NCBI GenBank assembly: GCA_963823895.1
Contig: CAWGNG010000035.1
Coordinates: 349,146-413,145 of the forward strand
DNA length: 64,000 bases
Direction of reading: 5' to 3'
Source of the DNA: G963675935 sp963823895
GTDB taxonomy: Bacteria; Planctomycetota; Planctomycetia; Pirellulales; Thermoguttaceae
Positions 25,191-36,300 of this stretch are shown piece by piece (within the stretch, counting starts at the first letter, position 1; every line of letters starts with the position of its first letter). Both the position numbers and the translations under genes were made by a program. A model generated the notes under the pieces. That model was not told the origin of the DNA. It saw only the letters and a list, made by a program, of their open reading frames with translations, and searched no databases.

Positions 25191-27239
25191 CTACTCACCG
25201 TATTGAAACGCATCGATCCCGACAAACGTGTCCGATGAATGCGCATTCTCGCCGCCATCGATGACGATCTTGATGGTGTGCGTTCCATTGCCGAGTCCCT
25301 TCCTCTGAAACAGGATCTGCTGCGGCTGTTGAGGATCAGGGCCGTAGAGATCCACGTTCCTCGCCTGAAGACGACCATCAATCGAGACGTCGGCCCGGCC
25401 GCAGTTTGCGCCGCGCTTCCCGATCCACCTGATTTCCGTTCCGACGAACTCGAACTGCGCGGCGTCGCCGCGCCGCCGGCTGAGAGCCATCGTCTTGCAG
25501 TATGCGTCGGCCGCGGGGACAGTCTGCCAGGCGCCCGTGAAGGTCACTAGTCCCTGCTGGGTCTTTGCGTCCACCTCGTACATGCCCGATGGCTCAACAA
25601 ACGGCACGGACTTGCGCAGGACGAGGTCTTTGCCGGCAGGCGTCAGGACCTGATTGGGCCCGATTTGCGCAGGCCGGTATGTTGTCTCCGGTGCTTCCAG
25701 AATGATTTTTCGCCTGCTGGGGTCGATGCCGACAACCTCGCGCACGGTCCCATTTAGATCGGTTAGGACGCGAACGCCGGCCGTGCAACTGAACACCTTC
25801 CTCCCGTTCAGATAGCCGGAGAACGTGCCGTGCGAGTTGTTCAACTTGAACTCCCTGCCGAGCCAATACTGAGTGTAAGTCGTATCGTGGTTTCCGTCCG
25901 CTAGGCCGGACCAATACACCTGGTCGTGGAAGACGTGTACTCCGTAAAGACGAGAAATGTACTCCAGAGCGCTGAGGACCATGGGGCCGTAGTTGCCGTG
26001 CTCCCCGCGCGGTTTGCCCGTTGTCGGCACAAAGCACACAGGAAAAGCCTTCAATCCGCTTAGTCCGGCCAGCAGTTTTCGCCCGATCAGCGTTAGCTCC
26101 GCGAAGTGCCCATAGTTCTCAAGGGCGCGAATTGCGCGTTGATAGGTCAATCCCTGACTGGGTCCAGCCCAGTGACAATAGCCGCGGACCTCATCATTAG
26201 TATAGTACGGGTCGCTAATTGCGATCGACGGCAGCGGCATGTAGGTCCAGAACTCACGCGGGTTCATCAGATGGTATTTCACGAACTCATCGGCCATTTC
26301 CTGCGTGAATGTGCCGCGGTACATGCAGCGGAGATTGTTGTGGCACAAACACTCGATGAATTTGGACGTCTTGTCGCGGTCATAGCAGGCGTGAAGTTCC
26401 GGACGCCAGAGGTACGCCTTGACCTTGTCGCGCACGTCCTGCGCCTTCTTCTGCCACTTGCTCTCCTGTCCGTTGCCCAGCAGCCGGGCCATTTCCGCCA
26501 ACGTGGCTCGCGCGACGTAAGAGTCCGACATGATATCCATGGATTGAACTGGAACGTCCCATTCAGGATTGTGCGGCGCGGTCATTGGGTCTTGTACAAC
26601 GTGCGGCGCACGGTTGAAGCGGGTCGTCTGATCCTCGCCCGTATCGCCTATCCCCCACAGTTCAAGGCAACCATCGCCGTCAGAATCGCGGTATTTCCAG
26701 AGGAAGCCGTCATACGCTTCGAGAGCCCGGTAGGCGCGATCGAGAAAGGCTCTGTTTTTGCCTGATAGATAGTAGAAGTCGAGAGAAGCCTGCGCCAGGC
26801 TCAGCATGCCCAGACTTCCATGCCATCCGCTGACTTCGCCGTTCGGCTCACGGATGCACGTACAAGGCAACAAACCGTTTTCTTTCTGGAACTCGATGAA
26901 GAACTCAATGTTGTTACGGGCGATGCTGAGATCGCGCGGCGCGTACATCACGCCGCCCATCGGCTGTGTTTCAAGCCAAAGGCCGTAAGACCACTCGTCC
27001 CCTTCCACGAGCACCTTTCGCCCGTCCTTGCCGACCCTGACATTCTCCGCTTCCTTCTTCTCGGCAAGATCGTAAAGCGCCTGCAACTTGGCGTCGCTGG
27101 TGGCGAAACGCACCCACGTATCCGGGCCGGCCTTTGTGTTCGCATTGCTTTTCTCCGTCTCGCTCGCACCTGCACTTCCAGCGGAGACCGTAAGGGCGAT
27201 GAGCACGAACGGAAGCATAGACTTCAAGCATATTCTCAT
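25191..27239 (-). CDS. Secreted alpha/alpha-barrel glycoside hydrolase (MGH1/GH63-like)
   Basis: A 682-residue exported protein. Signal peptide (MLPFVLIALTVSAGSAGAS), then a long helical barrel with Trp/Tyr/Asp-rich blocks typical of trehalase/mannosylglycerate-hydrolase folds (RDSDGDGCLELWGIGDTGED, CHNNLRCMYRG, EVRGYCHWAGPSQGLTY). The C-terminal 130 residues form a jelly roll (GTEIRWIGKRGANCGRADVS, then an LGNGTHTIKIVIDGG strand) resembling carbohydrate-binding modules. Exact GH family not certain. It sits 13 bases after the GH43-like gene and 87 bases before the GH127-like one, forming an operon-like run on one strand. Confidence 0.78.
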   Translation of the reverse strand: MRICLKSMLPFVLIALTVSAGSAGASETEKSNANTKAGPDTWVRFATSDAKLQALYDLAEKKEAENVRVGKDGRKVLVEGDEWSYGLWLETQPMGGVMYAPRDLSIARNNIEFFIEFQKENGLLPCTCIREPNGEVSGWHGSLGMLSLAQASLDFYYLSGKNRAFLDRAYRALEAYDGFLWKYRDSDGDGCLELWGIGDTGEDQTTRFNRAPHVVQDPMTAPHNPEWDVPVQSMDIMSDSYVARATLAEMARLLGNGQESKWQKKAQDVRDKVKAYLWRPELHACYDRDKTSKFIECLCHNNLRCMYRGTFTQEMADEFVKYHLMNPREFWTYMPLPSIAISDPYYTNDEVRGYCHWAGPSQGLTYQRAIRALENYGHFAELTLIGRKLLAGLSGLKAFPVCFVPTTGKPRGEHGNYGPMVLSALEYISRLYGVHVFHDQVYWSGLADGNHDTTYTQYWLGREFKLNNSHGTFSGYLNGRKVFSCTAGVRVLTDLNGTVREVVGIDPSRRKIILEAPETTYRPAQIGPNQVLTPAGKDLVLRKSVPFVEPSGMYEVDAKTQQGLVTFTGAWQTVPAADAYCKTMALSRRRGDAAQFEFVGTEIRWIGKRGANCGRADVSIDGRLQARNVDLYGPDPQQPQQILFQRKGLGNGTHTIKIVIDGGENAHSSDTFVGIDAFQYGE

Positions 27240-27252
27240 ACGAAGGCAACTC

Positions 27253-28314
27253 CTATCGAGGATCGGGCGGTGTCAGGCGAATTCGGAAAAGCTTGTTGCG
27301 ATCGCACGTCAGCCAGCCGTCCTTCACTTCAAGCTCGCCGGCCTGGATGGCGGATCGGCGGCCGACCAACGGCTGGATGCCCGCGCGCGGCGGCACGTCG
27401 CGCATTCCCGGCTCGACCAGATAAAAGATGTAGGCGCGATCGCCGCAGACCACGACGTCGCAATGCTTGCCCACGCTGGCGTCGTCGTTCCGCCAGCCGG
27501 GCTTGTCGAGAATCTTGCCCTGGTACGTCCAGTCTTCGAGGTTCTCCGAACGGTAAACGTCCAGCCCGCAGTTCGGGTCTTTGATCATCCAGTAGTGGTC
27601 GCGGTAGCGAAAGACTTTGGGGCCCTCGCCGTAGAGCTTCGAGACGCCGGGGGCGGGAACGGCTCGCCAGTGGCGGAGATCGCGGCTGCCGACAACCCGT
27701 GTCTCACTGTCGTGCCGCTCATCCTTGAACCACATCCACCATTGGCCATCCGGGCGACGGCACAACGTCGGATCGATGCAGTAATCGGAGCTTACCGGCA
27801 CGCGCTGCTCGAACTTCCACGCGGAAAGATCGTCGGAAGAATAATGGACGATGTGCCGCTCGCCGCCGTAGTCGTGGTGCGTCGCGGCCGCCCCCGGCAC
27901 GAAGGTGACGAAGAGGTGATACCGTCCGGCGTCGTCGCGGATGCAATCGGGCGCCCAGAACGATCCTTCCGGGCTAGGATGTTCGAGTTTGAGCCGGCCC
28001 TGATAAACCCAGGTCATCCCCTCGTCGCGCGACTCGGCCACGCCGACCTCGGTTCCATGTCCCCACTCGACGCCGGGCAAGTTGAGCCGCGCCCGCCGCT
28101 GCGTGTAGAACATCGACCACACTCGCCGCGGCGCATTCCACACCACGACCGGGTCGGCCGCGCCGTCGTAGACCGGATCACGGTACAGAGGCGCCGGAAC
28201 CGCCGCCGCGATCGCCGCCGCGTTGGGCAGCGTCTCGCGCATTTCGCCGCCAAGAGCCGGCAGAACGGCGGCAGCCGTCAATGCGAAAATGGCAATCGCT
28301 CGAATTCGGTGCAT
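27253..28314 (-). CDS. Secreted GH43/GH32-like five-bladed propeller
   Basis: A 353-residue protein with signal peptide MHRIRAIAIFALTAAAVLPALGG. The beta-propeller signature is repeated: a DPVVVWN start, then SFWAPDCIRDDAGRYHLFVT, DPTLCRRPDGQWWMWFKDER, EGPKVFRYRDHYWMIKD and CDVVVCGDRAYIFYLV. The acidic residues D (DP motif) and E (GEGPKVF) sit where GH43-type enzymes have catalytic groups. Acts outside the cytoplasm, probably on plant- or algal-type glycans with the two hydrolases downstream. Exact substrate cannot be read. Confidence 0.8.
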   Translation of the reverse strand: MHRIRAIAIFALTAAAVLPALGGEMRETLPNAAAIAAAVPAPLYRDPVYDGAADPVVVWNAPRRVWSMFYTQRRARLNLPGVEWGHGTEVGVAESRDEGMTWVYQGRLKLEHPSPEGSFWAPDCIRDDAGRYHLFVTFVPGAAATHHDYGGERHIVHYSSDDLSAWKFEQRVPVSSDYCIDPTLCRRPDGQWWMWFKDERHDSETRVVGSRDLRHWRAVPAPGVSKLYGEGPKVFRYRDHYWMIKDPNCGLDVYRSENLEDWTYQGKILDKPGWRNDDASVGKHCDVVVCGDRAYIFYLVEPGMRDVPPRAGIQPLVGRRSAIQAGELEVKDGWLTCDRNKLFRIRLTPPDPR

Positions 28315-28470
28315 GGGAACCTCATCGCGTAGGCGGGAGAAGCGGAAGAAACTTCAAAGCGTGAAATCAACAAGGGCGGGGATACAAGGACGATCGCAAC
28401 GGAACGAAAGCCATTGTAACATTCAGTCCCTGCGCCCGTCCACCCGCCGTCGTGCGGGCGGCCAAACGTT

Positions 28471-28501
28471 GCGCGCTTCCCTTCGGGGCGCGGCTAAACG
28501 C
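28471..28501. repeat. Dispersed TTTAGCCGCG-type repeat, copy 1
   Basis: The complement of this stretch (GCGTTTAGCCGCGCCCCGAA and the following 11 bases) recurs at 45768-45798 with about two differences. It is one arm of the GTTTAGC-bounded hairpin family seen at 43572, 54465 and 58355. It lies just after the larA stop. Confidence 0.7.
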
Positions 28502-28505
28502 TTGG

Positions 28506-29777
28506 TCATGCCAGTCCGGCCAGGACGTAGGGGCCCTTGGGAATCACGGCGATCGTGGCGTCGGGCCCATATTCGGCCAAGCAGTCGGCCACGGCCGCTT
28601 CGACGCTGGCGGCGGGCTCGACGAACAGCCGGCGCAGCGTTTCCGGCGGCAGACCGTTGCTGACGACCTTCACTCGCGCGTGTCGCTTCGCCTTGGCCAA
28701 CTCTTCGAGCTGCCACTGGTCCATGACGAAGTAATTCTTGGCGAGGATTCGTTCCATGAATCCGTCGAGCGTCGGGTTTTCGTCGAAGATCCGCCGAAAC
28801 TCGGGGCTGCCGATGCCCTCGCTCAAGCCGGCGGCCAAAACGATCGTTCCACCGGGCTTGACAATCGGCGCGGCGGTTACAATGCCCTTGATCGACTGAT
28901 AAAACGTTGTGTCCAACGGATAGCCGGCCGAGGTAGTGACGACGATATCGACCGGTTCGGGAATCGTGGCAACGACGGGGCCGCGCGCGAATTGGACGCC
29001 TTCGAGGAACGCCGCCGCCATGTCGCCGGCCACGACGTGAAGGATGCGGCGCTGGGCGTCGATCACGACGTTGACGATGAAGTCGCAGCCGGCCATCCGC
29101 GCGATGGCCGTGTTCTCCTCGTGAACCGGATTGCCCTCCAGGCAACCGTTGCAGGCGTTGGTGTGCTCCAGGAAGTCGGGCCCGTGCCAAACCCGCACGG
29201 TATCGAGCGCCGCCAGTCCGGGACAGATCAATTTGCGTCCGCCGGAGAAGCCGGCCATGAAATGGGGCTCGACCAGCCCGGTGGTGATCTTCAGATCGGC
29301 ATTGACGTAGCGGGAGTCGATCCAAACCGGCGTGCCGCGTTCGGTTTGGCCCAAGTACGTATGCTCATCGCGCTGCTGGCCGTGATGATTCTCGATGCGA
29401 TAATTTTCGGCGACGTGGGCACCGACCATTTCGACGAGTTCGTCGCCGAGGTTGGGGCGGTGCAGGCCCGTGGCCACGAGGATCAGAATTTCGCTGCGAG
29501 GGATGCCCGCCGCTTCGAGCGTTTCCAGAATCGGCGGGAGCAACAACGCATTGGGCACGGGCCGGGTCACGTCGCAGATCGCCACGCACGCATTGCGGCG
29601 ACCGTGGGCCAACTCACGCAAAGGCGGCGTCCCGGTCGGCAGCGCCAAACATCGCCGCACCACCGCTTCCGGGTCGGCCAGCGGCTCCGCCGGCCGATAC
29701 TGGAGGCAGCCGACCACGTTGCGATCGGGCAACTCGACATCCAAACCCGTCCGGCCGTATTCCAAGTGAACTTGCAT
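28506..29777 (-). CDS. larA: LarA-family (DUF2088) lactate racemase-like protein
   Basis: A 423-residue LarA homologue. LarA uses a nickel-pincer nucleotide cofactor to racemise 2-hydroxyacids. Residues matching the Lactobacillus enzyme's catalytic set are all present with a constant offset: H106 (GLHRP), H172 (EPHFMAGFSGG), K182 (GGRK, the cofactor-binding lysine) and H198 (VWHGP), plus DVTRP at 69-73. The start at 29777 (MQVHLEYG) fits the family; the open frame upstream does not. No larB, larC or larE is in the window. The substrate could be lactate or another 2-hydroxyacid or sugar acid. Confidence 0.88.
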   Translation of the reverse strand: MQVHLEYGRTGLDVELPDRNVVGCLQYRPAEPLADPEAVVRRCLALPTGTPPLRELAHGRRNACVAICDVTRPVPNALLLPPILETLEAAGIPRSEILILVATGLHRPNLGDELVEMVGAHVAENYRIENHHGQQRDEHTYLGQTERGTPVWIDSRYVNADLKITTGLVEPHFMAGFSGGRKLICPGLAALDTVRVWHGPDFLEHTNACNGCLEGNPVHEENTAIARMAGCDFIVNVVIDAQRRILHVVAGDMAAAFLEGVQFARGPVVATIPEPVDIVVTTSAGYPLDTTFYQSIKGIVTAAPIVKPGGTIVLAAGLSEGIGSPEFRRIFDENPTLDGFMERILAKNYFVMDQWQLEELAKAKRHARVKVVSNGLPPETLRRLFVEPAASVEAAVADCLAEYGPDATIAVIPKGPYVLAGLA

Positions 29778-29930
29778 GATCTTATGCCGCGGGCTGCCCA
29801 CTTGTGGAAGCATCAAGAGCGGGAGGCGAGAACAAGACTTCCAACCACAACAAGAATCTTGCCACACCCCTTCTCTTGCGTCAATAGAGCGACGGACCTT
29901 CGGTAGGGCCGATCACTTCTTCAAAATGAG

Positions 29931-30006
29931 ATTGTAGGAGGCGACTCCTGTCGCCGATTGTGCAGCCAATTTCGGGCAATCGGCGACAGGAGTCGCCTCC
30001 TACAAT
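29931..30006. repeat. Perfect 30-base inverted repeat (GTAGGAGGCGACTCC family)
   Basis: Arms 29931-29960 and 29977-30006 are perfectly complementary over 30 bases, with a 16-base loop. It occupies the 260-base gap between larA and the alpha/beta hydrolase, both on the minus strand, and may end transcription of the latter. No second copy of this family was found in the window. Confidence 0.92.
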
Positions 30007-30037
30007 CGAAAACTGATTCGCGCGGCGGATGTTGGCC

Positions 30038-31219
30038 TTACCTCCGCGCCGGCTCCTTTCTTTCCGGAATGCCGAGCGCCGGATCGATCACTTTCTCAAT
30101 CGCGTGGGCGGAAATCTGGTGCTGGCGATGCGTCGAGTCGAGGAAAAAGTCGTAGCCGCCGGACCCCGTCGAACTGACGGCTTTCTTGACGTTGGCGACC
30201 CAGGTTGAATGCGAAACGCCGTAGAAACAAGCGGGATCGTACTGGTTGCCGACCTGAATGTGTCGGCGTCCCCTTCCGCAAGCGGCGAGGATGTACAGGT
30301 CGAGATAACTGGCCCGATCGCGATACAACGCCGGCAGCATTTGCTCGGCGTCGCCGATGGAGCCGGGGTAGAAGCGGCGGGCGTAGATCGGCATCGATCC
30401 CGACACGGAGATGCTGAGCTTGATTCGCGGGTCGATGGCCGCAGCCAGGACGGTCGTCCATCCGCCGCCCGACAGCCCGACCATCGAAACGTCGGGAGAA
30501 GCGGGGTTGGTTCGGACGAAGTGGTTGATGCCCTGTACTACGGGCTCGACGAAGAACCGCAACGCGCTTCCGCCCTTGCCTTCCAGCGCGGCAACCATTT
30601 CATCGTGATTCGTCGCGGTCACCGTACCCGAGGGGAGTTGGAAACTCGTCTGCCTGTTCCAGCCATGAAGGGGCATCTGCACCGCCAGCACGGTGAACCC
30701 ACTCTCCAACAAGTGATCGATCAGAGTCCCTATCCCCGCGTCGAATCGGCCGCTGTAGTCGACACAATGACCGTGCGACACGATGACCAGGCGGCGTGCG
30801 TTGCGGAGGCTGGCCGGATGCAACAGATACAGGGCCGTGCTGTAACCAAAATCGATGTTCGCCTGCAATCGCTCGACCCGGGCGACGTTCGTGGCGCGAA
30901 GTCCGGCGACGTCGGCAGGCAACGCCCCGCTGCCCGAGTAAACGGCCGTGATTGTCGACAATTTGCCAGCCGGCAGGCCGGTCTTATTCCAGAGGTAGTC
31001 AATCACGCTCCGCCGCAGCCTGTCGGCTTCCTTCGCCGCGTGGATATGGATTTCCTTCTCGGAATCGTAACCGATCAACTCGCGCGGCAATTCGTTGTAC
31101 GGATCCCAGGCATAGCCGACGTTGACAGGAGCCAAGAAGACGAGAATCGCCGACACGCGGGCCAATAACCGTGACGGGGAAAAACGTGCGGGGCTCACGG
31201 AGGGACTCCTCGCTGTCAT
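30038..31219 (-). CDS. Secreted alpha/beta hydrolase
   Basis: A 393-residue exported hydrolase. A hydrophobic export segment (LLARVSAILVFLAPVNVGYA) is followed by the alpha/beta-hydrolase core: RRLVIVSHGHCVDYSGRF (oxyanion region), TVLAVQMPLHGWN, nucleophile elbow VGLSGGGWTT and late His in YGVSHSTW or DSTHRQHQ. The nucleophile serine sits in G-L-S-G-G. Probably an esterase acting on carbohydrate or lipid esters next to the glycan-degradation genes. Start at 31219 (MTARSPSVSP) is tentative; an ATG at 31252 is also in frame, and the longer open frame upstream is antisense to the next gene. Confidence 0.75.
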   Translation of the reverse strand: MTARSPSVSPARFSPSRLLARVSAILVFLAPVNVGYAWDPYNELPRELIGYDSEKEIHIHAAKEADRLRRSVIDYLWNKTGLPAGKLSTITAVYSGSGALPADVAGLRATNVARVERLQANIDFGYSTALYLLHPASLRNARRLVIVSHGHCVDYSGRFDAGIGTLIDHLLESGFTVLAVQMPLHGWNRQTSFQLPSGTVTATNHDEMVAALEGKGGSALRFFVEPVVQGINHFVRTNPASPDVSMVGLSGGGWTTVLAAAIDPRIKLSISVSGSMPIYARRFYPGSIGDAEQMLPALYRDRASYLDLYILAACGRGRRHIQVGNQYDPACFYGVSHSTWVANVKKAVSSTGSGGYDFFLDSTHRQHQISAHAIEKVIDPALGIPERKEPARR

Positions 31220-31333
31220 CCAACGATGATATCTGGCGGCATTATGGTACATTGTACTTTTTTGCAGTCTCCCCGGGTATTGGCGCAGCTTGGTGGGAGG
31301 CATATCATCTGGGAACCTCTGCACGTCAGCGAT

Positions 31334-33328
31334 ATGAAACCCGTCGTTACACTGCTCTGCCCGCTGGTTCTCGCATTCGCCTTGCCGTCGGCGGGTGTGC
31401 CGGCCGAAACCGCGGCATCGCCCGAGATCGGCCGGCTGACGGCGACGCGGCAAGCCAATCTGATCGTCATCGGCGGCGATCATTTCCGCGTCCAGGTCGA
31501 TGCAGCCAAGGGGGGCGAAATCACCGCCATCCAGCTTTTCGACGGCTCGGATTGGAATCGAGTCGTGGGGGGCGACGGGCAAACCTGCCCGATGATCCGC
31601 TTTGCCGCGGCGGGCGACGAGTACCGCTTGGCGAACGACACCCGCGCGAATCGAGAAGTTCGACGCCGGGCCCGACCGCGTGAAATTCGATATTCTGGCG
31701 ACGCCCCGCAACGCCGCCGGCGGCGCGTCGCTCTGGTCGGTGCGGCTTGGTTATGAAGCCTATCCGGAGGGTGCCCTCTTTATCGACATCGATTGCGATC
31801 TGTCGGCGACTATCGTCGATCGTTGCCGAGCCGGCGTTTCGCTGGTGATTGACCGTGCGATCACCCGTGCCGCCAAGTATCGCCAGGCGGCGGTGGCGGT
31901 TCTCGGCGATCCGGCGGCGTTCGAAACGGCGCGGATCGCGTGGGGAACCGATCCTCGCAGTAGTTTCACGAACGAGCTGGAGGCGATCGTCGAGGAGAAG
32001 CGGCCGATCAGCGGCCGGCCGCGATTCCAAGCCGAAGCCGGCCGTTTCACCTGGAATCTGGCAGACGGAGAGACCGCCGTCCGCGGCCCTTTGCACTATC
32101 ACAACCGGTTTTCCTTGGGAATGGGCAGCGGGGCCGCCGGCTTCCGCAAGTCGAATCTCATCGGCCAGCGGGTCTATCATTGGATCAACTATCTCCACAA
32201 AGATGCACGCGAGCAGTGGTATCCGACGAATGCCCAGATCGACAAAATGGCGGCCAATCGCGCCACGCTCTTGGTTCTGCACGATCATTGGATGCGTGCC
32301 GCGGGCAGCAACGGCAATCCTCATGCCGATTACCGCGTGGCCCGCGACGAAGACGCCATGCGGCGAACTATCGCGCACGCCCACGAAAAGGGGCTTCGCG
32401 TGGCGTTGTATTGCCGCAACATCGAGCGGTATTGTCTCGATGCCAAGTTCTTCGAGAAGTATTGCCGGCCCGATTGGGACGGCGTTTACGTCGATTGGCA
32501 TGGTCCGCAGTGCGTGGCCAGCCACGAGCACCTGAATCGGCCGGATACCGCGCTGGGCGACGTCCACTTCTCTCGCGACGGCAGTTGCCTGCCCGCCCGA
32601 GACTGTTTCCGTTTCTTGCGACACCTTCGTCGCATCGTCGGGCGGCGCGGATTTCTCATCGGACACCAGGGAATCGGAACGGCGGGCGTTTTGCCGAATC
32701 TGGTTTGCGACGCCTACCTGCCGGGCGAAGCGCCGTTCGATCATGGCATGTTCGACAATTTGGACGACGCCGTTTACGGCGGTATGCTGGGCGGCGGCGT
32801 CTGCCATCCCTGGACGCTCTGCTCGCCCAAGTTCTGCACGCCCGAAGGCGTGGCGAAAATGGCCGCTTGGGGGTTCTTCCCGCACGTGGGCTTGGGAATG
32901 CGGCGGCCCATCGACGGCTTCGTGTTCCCCCTCGATCCCGACAACAAGGCCACTGCCTTTGCCCTTCCCTACTGGCGAATCCTGTCCGCCATCGACATGA
33001 GCCGTGCACGGGTTTTCAACCTGCCGAATCAAAAGGGAGTTGCCGCAACGTGCAGCGACGCCGCCTTTCGCGCCCTGGTATATCGGGCGCAGGATCGAAG
33101 CTACCTCGTCGTGGTGTCGAATCTGGGCACGAAGACGTCGCGGAGCAGCGTGAACCTGCGCCCGAGGTGCTTGGCATGTTCGGCCGCTACTCGATCGAGC
33201 GGATCGACGCGGAAAGCGGCGCGGTCACGCCGCAGGACGTTGGCTCGACCCGAATCGAGACCAGCGTGTTGCCGCCTTGGGGGATTGAGGGCTTCCGACT
33301 AATGCCCCGGCGTGACTCAGGGAAGTAA
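31334..33328 (+). pseudogene. Secreted TIM-barrel glycoside-hydrolase-like protein, two frameshifts
   Basis: Starts at 31334 with signal peptide MKPVVTLLCPLVLAFALPSA. The frame breaks near 31650 (CGCGCG): YRLANDTR continues as RIEKFDAGPDRVKFDILATP in the next frame, consistent with one extra base. It breaks back near 33165 (a C run): SVNLRP then EVLGMFGRYSIERIDAESG, consistent with one missing base. Net length is 665 codons. The middle has a TIM-barrel look (WDGVYVDWHGPQC, HEKGLRVALYCRNIERY, RRGFLIGHQGIG) with a candidate catalytic Asp in VYVDW, and an N-terminal beta domain. Closest in style to GH-D-clan enzymes; family not named. Two compensating indels look like sequencing errors, but decay is possible. 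Confidence 0.65.
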
Positions 33329-33339
33329 ATCGTTCTTCG

Positions 33340-36300
33340 CTACACGGGGTTATCGGGGAGCCGCCGCGTGCCCAAGGGGAGTATGGCGTTCATCAGGTCA
33401 TCGGCCGACGTGTCACTGTTGCCCAGGACGTCGTCGATCTCGTGCATCACGGCCGTCAACAGGTCGGCGCGCTGGGCGGCTGCGGTGCCGGCGGGGGCCG
33501 CCAACGAGGAAGTGCCCGCTACGGGTGCAAACTCGGCGTCGTCGCCCGGCGTCGAATCGACGAACCAGCCGTAGCCGGCCGCGTCGTCGATCCAGATCGT
33601 GTTCTGCCACCTCTCGGCCAATATCCCGGGGGCCAGATTGGCGACCTTGAAGTTGATGCCGGTCAAGGCGTTTGCGACCTGGCTGCTGCCGGGCGCGGTC
33701 CAGCGTTGCTCCGCCGCCGTTACGATCGCGGCGAGTTGGCTGTCGGTAATCAGATCGGCCGGAGTTACGGGCAGCGTCGACGCATCGACCGTCAAGGCCG
33801 TGGGCACGGTGAAAGTGCTGGCGAGGACTTCGGCGCCATCGCCATGGTCCACCTGAATCGTGATCGTGTGCTGGCCGGGGGCCCAGCCGCCGATGTCGCA
33901 GCGGTAGTTGCCGTTGCCGTCGCCGACAACTGGCGTAAAGCTCTGGCCGTCGACCGTCACGGTTTGCGCGGCGATCGTGTTGCTGTTCGGCAGGCTCCAT
34001 GTGACGGCCAGCGGCTCGTTCGCTTCGGGAACGCCGTTGGTCGAAGTGCCGTTCTCGACCACCGCAACGTTGTTGAGATTGTTAAGGCAGAGAGTGCCGT
34101 TTATCTGGACGACCGACGTGCTGCCAGTGAGCGTGAGCGTCCCGAAATTGACGGGAATCACGGTTACGCTGCCGCTGCCGCTGCCGTCGATCGTCAGCGT
34201 GCCGACGCTGACGGGCGCGTTCGTGCCGCTTGCGCCGCCAGTGTAGACCACACAGCCGCTAGTCACGCTGCCACTAGTCGTTCCCGCGCCGCCGTCAATG
34301 ACGAGCGTTCCTCGATTGAGATTGAGCGTTCCTATGTTCACGGTCGTCGCGCCGATGGTCGTGGGCACGAGGGCGCCGCCGATGCTCATCGTGCCGTCGG
34401 TGTTAAGCAGCGACATCTCTCCGGGGGAGTAAATTTGAAACGTGCCGGTGAAGGTCGAGGAATCGCCCAACGAGTCGGTCGACGTGATTGTGTAGTCGTG
34501 GTTGCCGGCCGGCCAGGTTCCGATCTGACAGGAGTAATACCGCCCACCGAACGGACCTTGGATCGGCGTAATCTTCGTTCCGTCGACCATCAGAGTTTGC
34601 GAGGCGATGCCATACGGGCTCGTCGCCGACCAGGTGATCTTGAGCGCTCCGGCTTGGCCGGTGCCGGAATCGGCAACGACGACGTCGGCGATCGTCGGCG
34701 AGGCGGGCGCGACGACTGCGAACGTGCCCGCGGCGGTGGAACTGACGCCCTTCGCGTCGGTCGCCGTAATCTTATAGGAGTGGCTGCCGATCCCACACTT
34801 TCCGATCGGGCACGAATAGAACAGTCCGCCGTAAGGACCATTGATCGGCGTGATCTCCGAGCCATCGACCTCCACGGTTTGCGAGGCGATGTGGTTCGGG
34901 CTGCTCGCCGCCCAGGTGATCTTCAGCGCATCGTTCGAGTCGAGAATGCCGTCCTTCGGCGCGGAAGCCTCGGCGACGATGACGTCGGCAATCGTCGGCG
35001 CAATCACCGGGGTTTGCACGACGGTGAACGTGCCGGTGACGCTGGATTCGTCGCCTTCGGAGTCGGTCGAGGTAATCACATAAGTGTGGGGGCCCGCCGT
35101 CCAGGTTCCAATCTGGCAGGAATAGAACATGCCGCCGTAAGGGCCGTTGATCGGCGTGATCGCTGAGCCGTCGATGCTCAAAGTCTGTGAAGCGATGCGA
35201 AGCGGGCTGGTGGCGGCCCAGGTGATCACGAGTTTCTCGTCGGTTTCGAGAACGCCGTTCCTCGGGCCGGTGGCCTCGGCCACAACGACGCCGGTGATGG
35301 TCGGCGGGGCGGGCGCGACGACTGTGAAGCTGCCGGTGGTGCTGGAAGTGTTCCCCTCCGAATCGGTGACGGTGATCTTGTAAGTGTGGCTGCCGACGCC
35401 GCGCGTTCCGATTTGGCACGAGTAGAACAATCCATCGTAAGGACCGTTGATCGGCACGACGGGCGAGCCGTCGATCTCCAGCATTTGCGAGGCTATGCGG
35501 TTCACGGCGGTGGCCTCCCAGGTGACGACGAGTTTCTCGTTCGCTTCGAGCAGCCCGTTCCTCGGAGCGGTGGCCTCGGCTACGACGACGTGGGAAATGA
35601 CCGGATCGAGCCCGAAAGGTGCGACGTCGAACGACCCGGTGAACGTGCCGGTAGTTCTGGAATCGGTGGCCTGGATCGTGTAGGTGTGCTGGCCCGCCGT
35701 AAGCGTGCCGATCTGGCAGGAGTAATACAATCCGCCGTAAGGGCCGCCGATCGCAGAAAACGGATGTCCGTCGTCGACGCTTAATATCTGGCCGGCGATC
35801 GGCCCGTACTGACTCGACGCGGCCCAGGTGATTTTCAGCGCGTCGGAGCTGTCAAGCGTACTGTTCTTCAGGGGGCCGGCCTCGGCCACAACGACGTCGG
35901 CGATCAGCGGCGGGGCCCAGTAGGTGGCGACATTATTCGTGCTCGTGGAAGCCAGGTTTTGGTCGCCCGTCCCGTCGATGGCGACGCCGGCGGGGATGCT
36001 GGCGCTGACGGTGCCGTCGCCGGTCATGCCGCTTACGGCCACGTTATAGGTCGTGCCCGAGCCGGTGACGGTGGCCGCCAGTGCCCCCGGGGCGGTGCCG
36101 CCGAGCGTGACGCCGCTTCCGCTGAAGCCGGTAACCGGCTCGCTGAATACGACCGAGAAGTTGATCGACGAGGCGGACGTCGGTTTCTGCGGATCGCCGG
36201 AATAGTTGATCGTAACTGTGGGCGACGCCGCGTCGGACGTGGCTGCGCTGCCGGCGGCCATCAAAGCGGCATCAGGATTTGCGGTGGCGCTTGCGCAAAC

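Noticed and set aside
28452..29906. 484-codon open frame antisense to larA
   Set aside because: Same GC-bias shadow; the minus-strand LarA residues are fully conserved, so that strand is the coding one.
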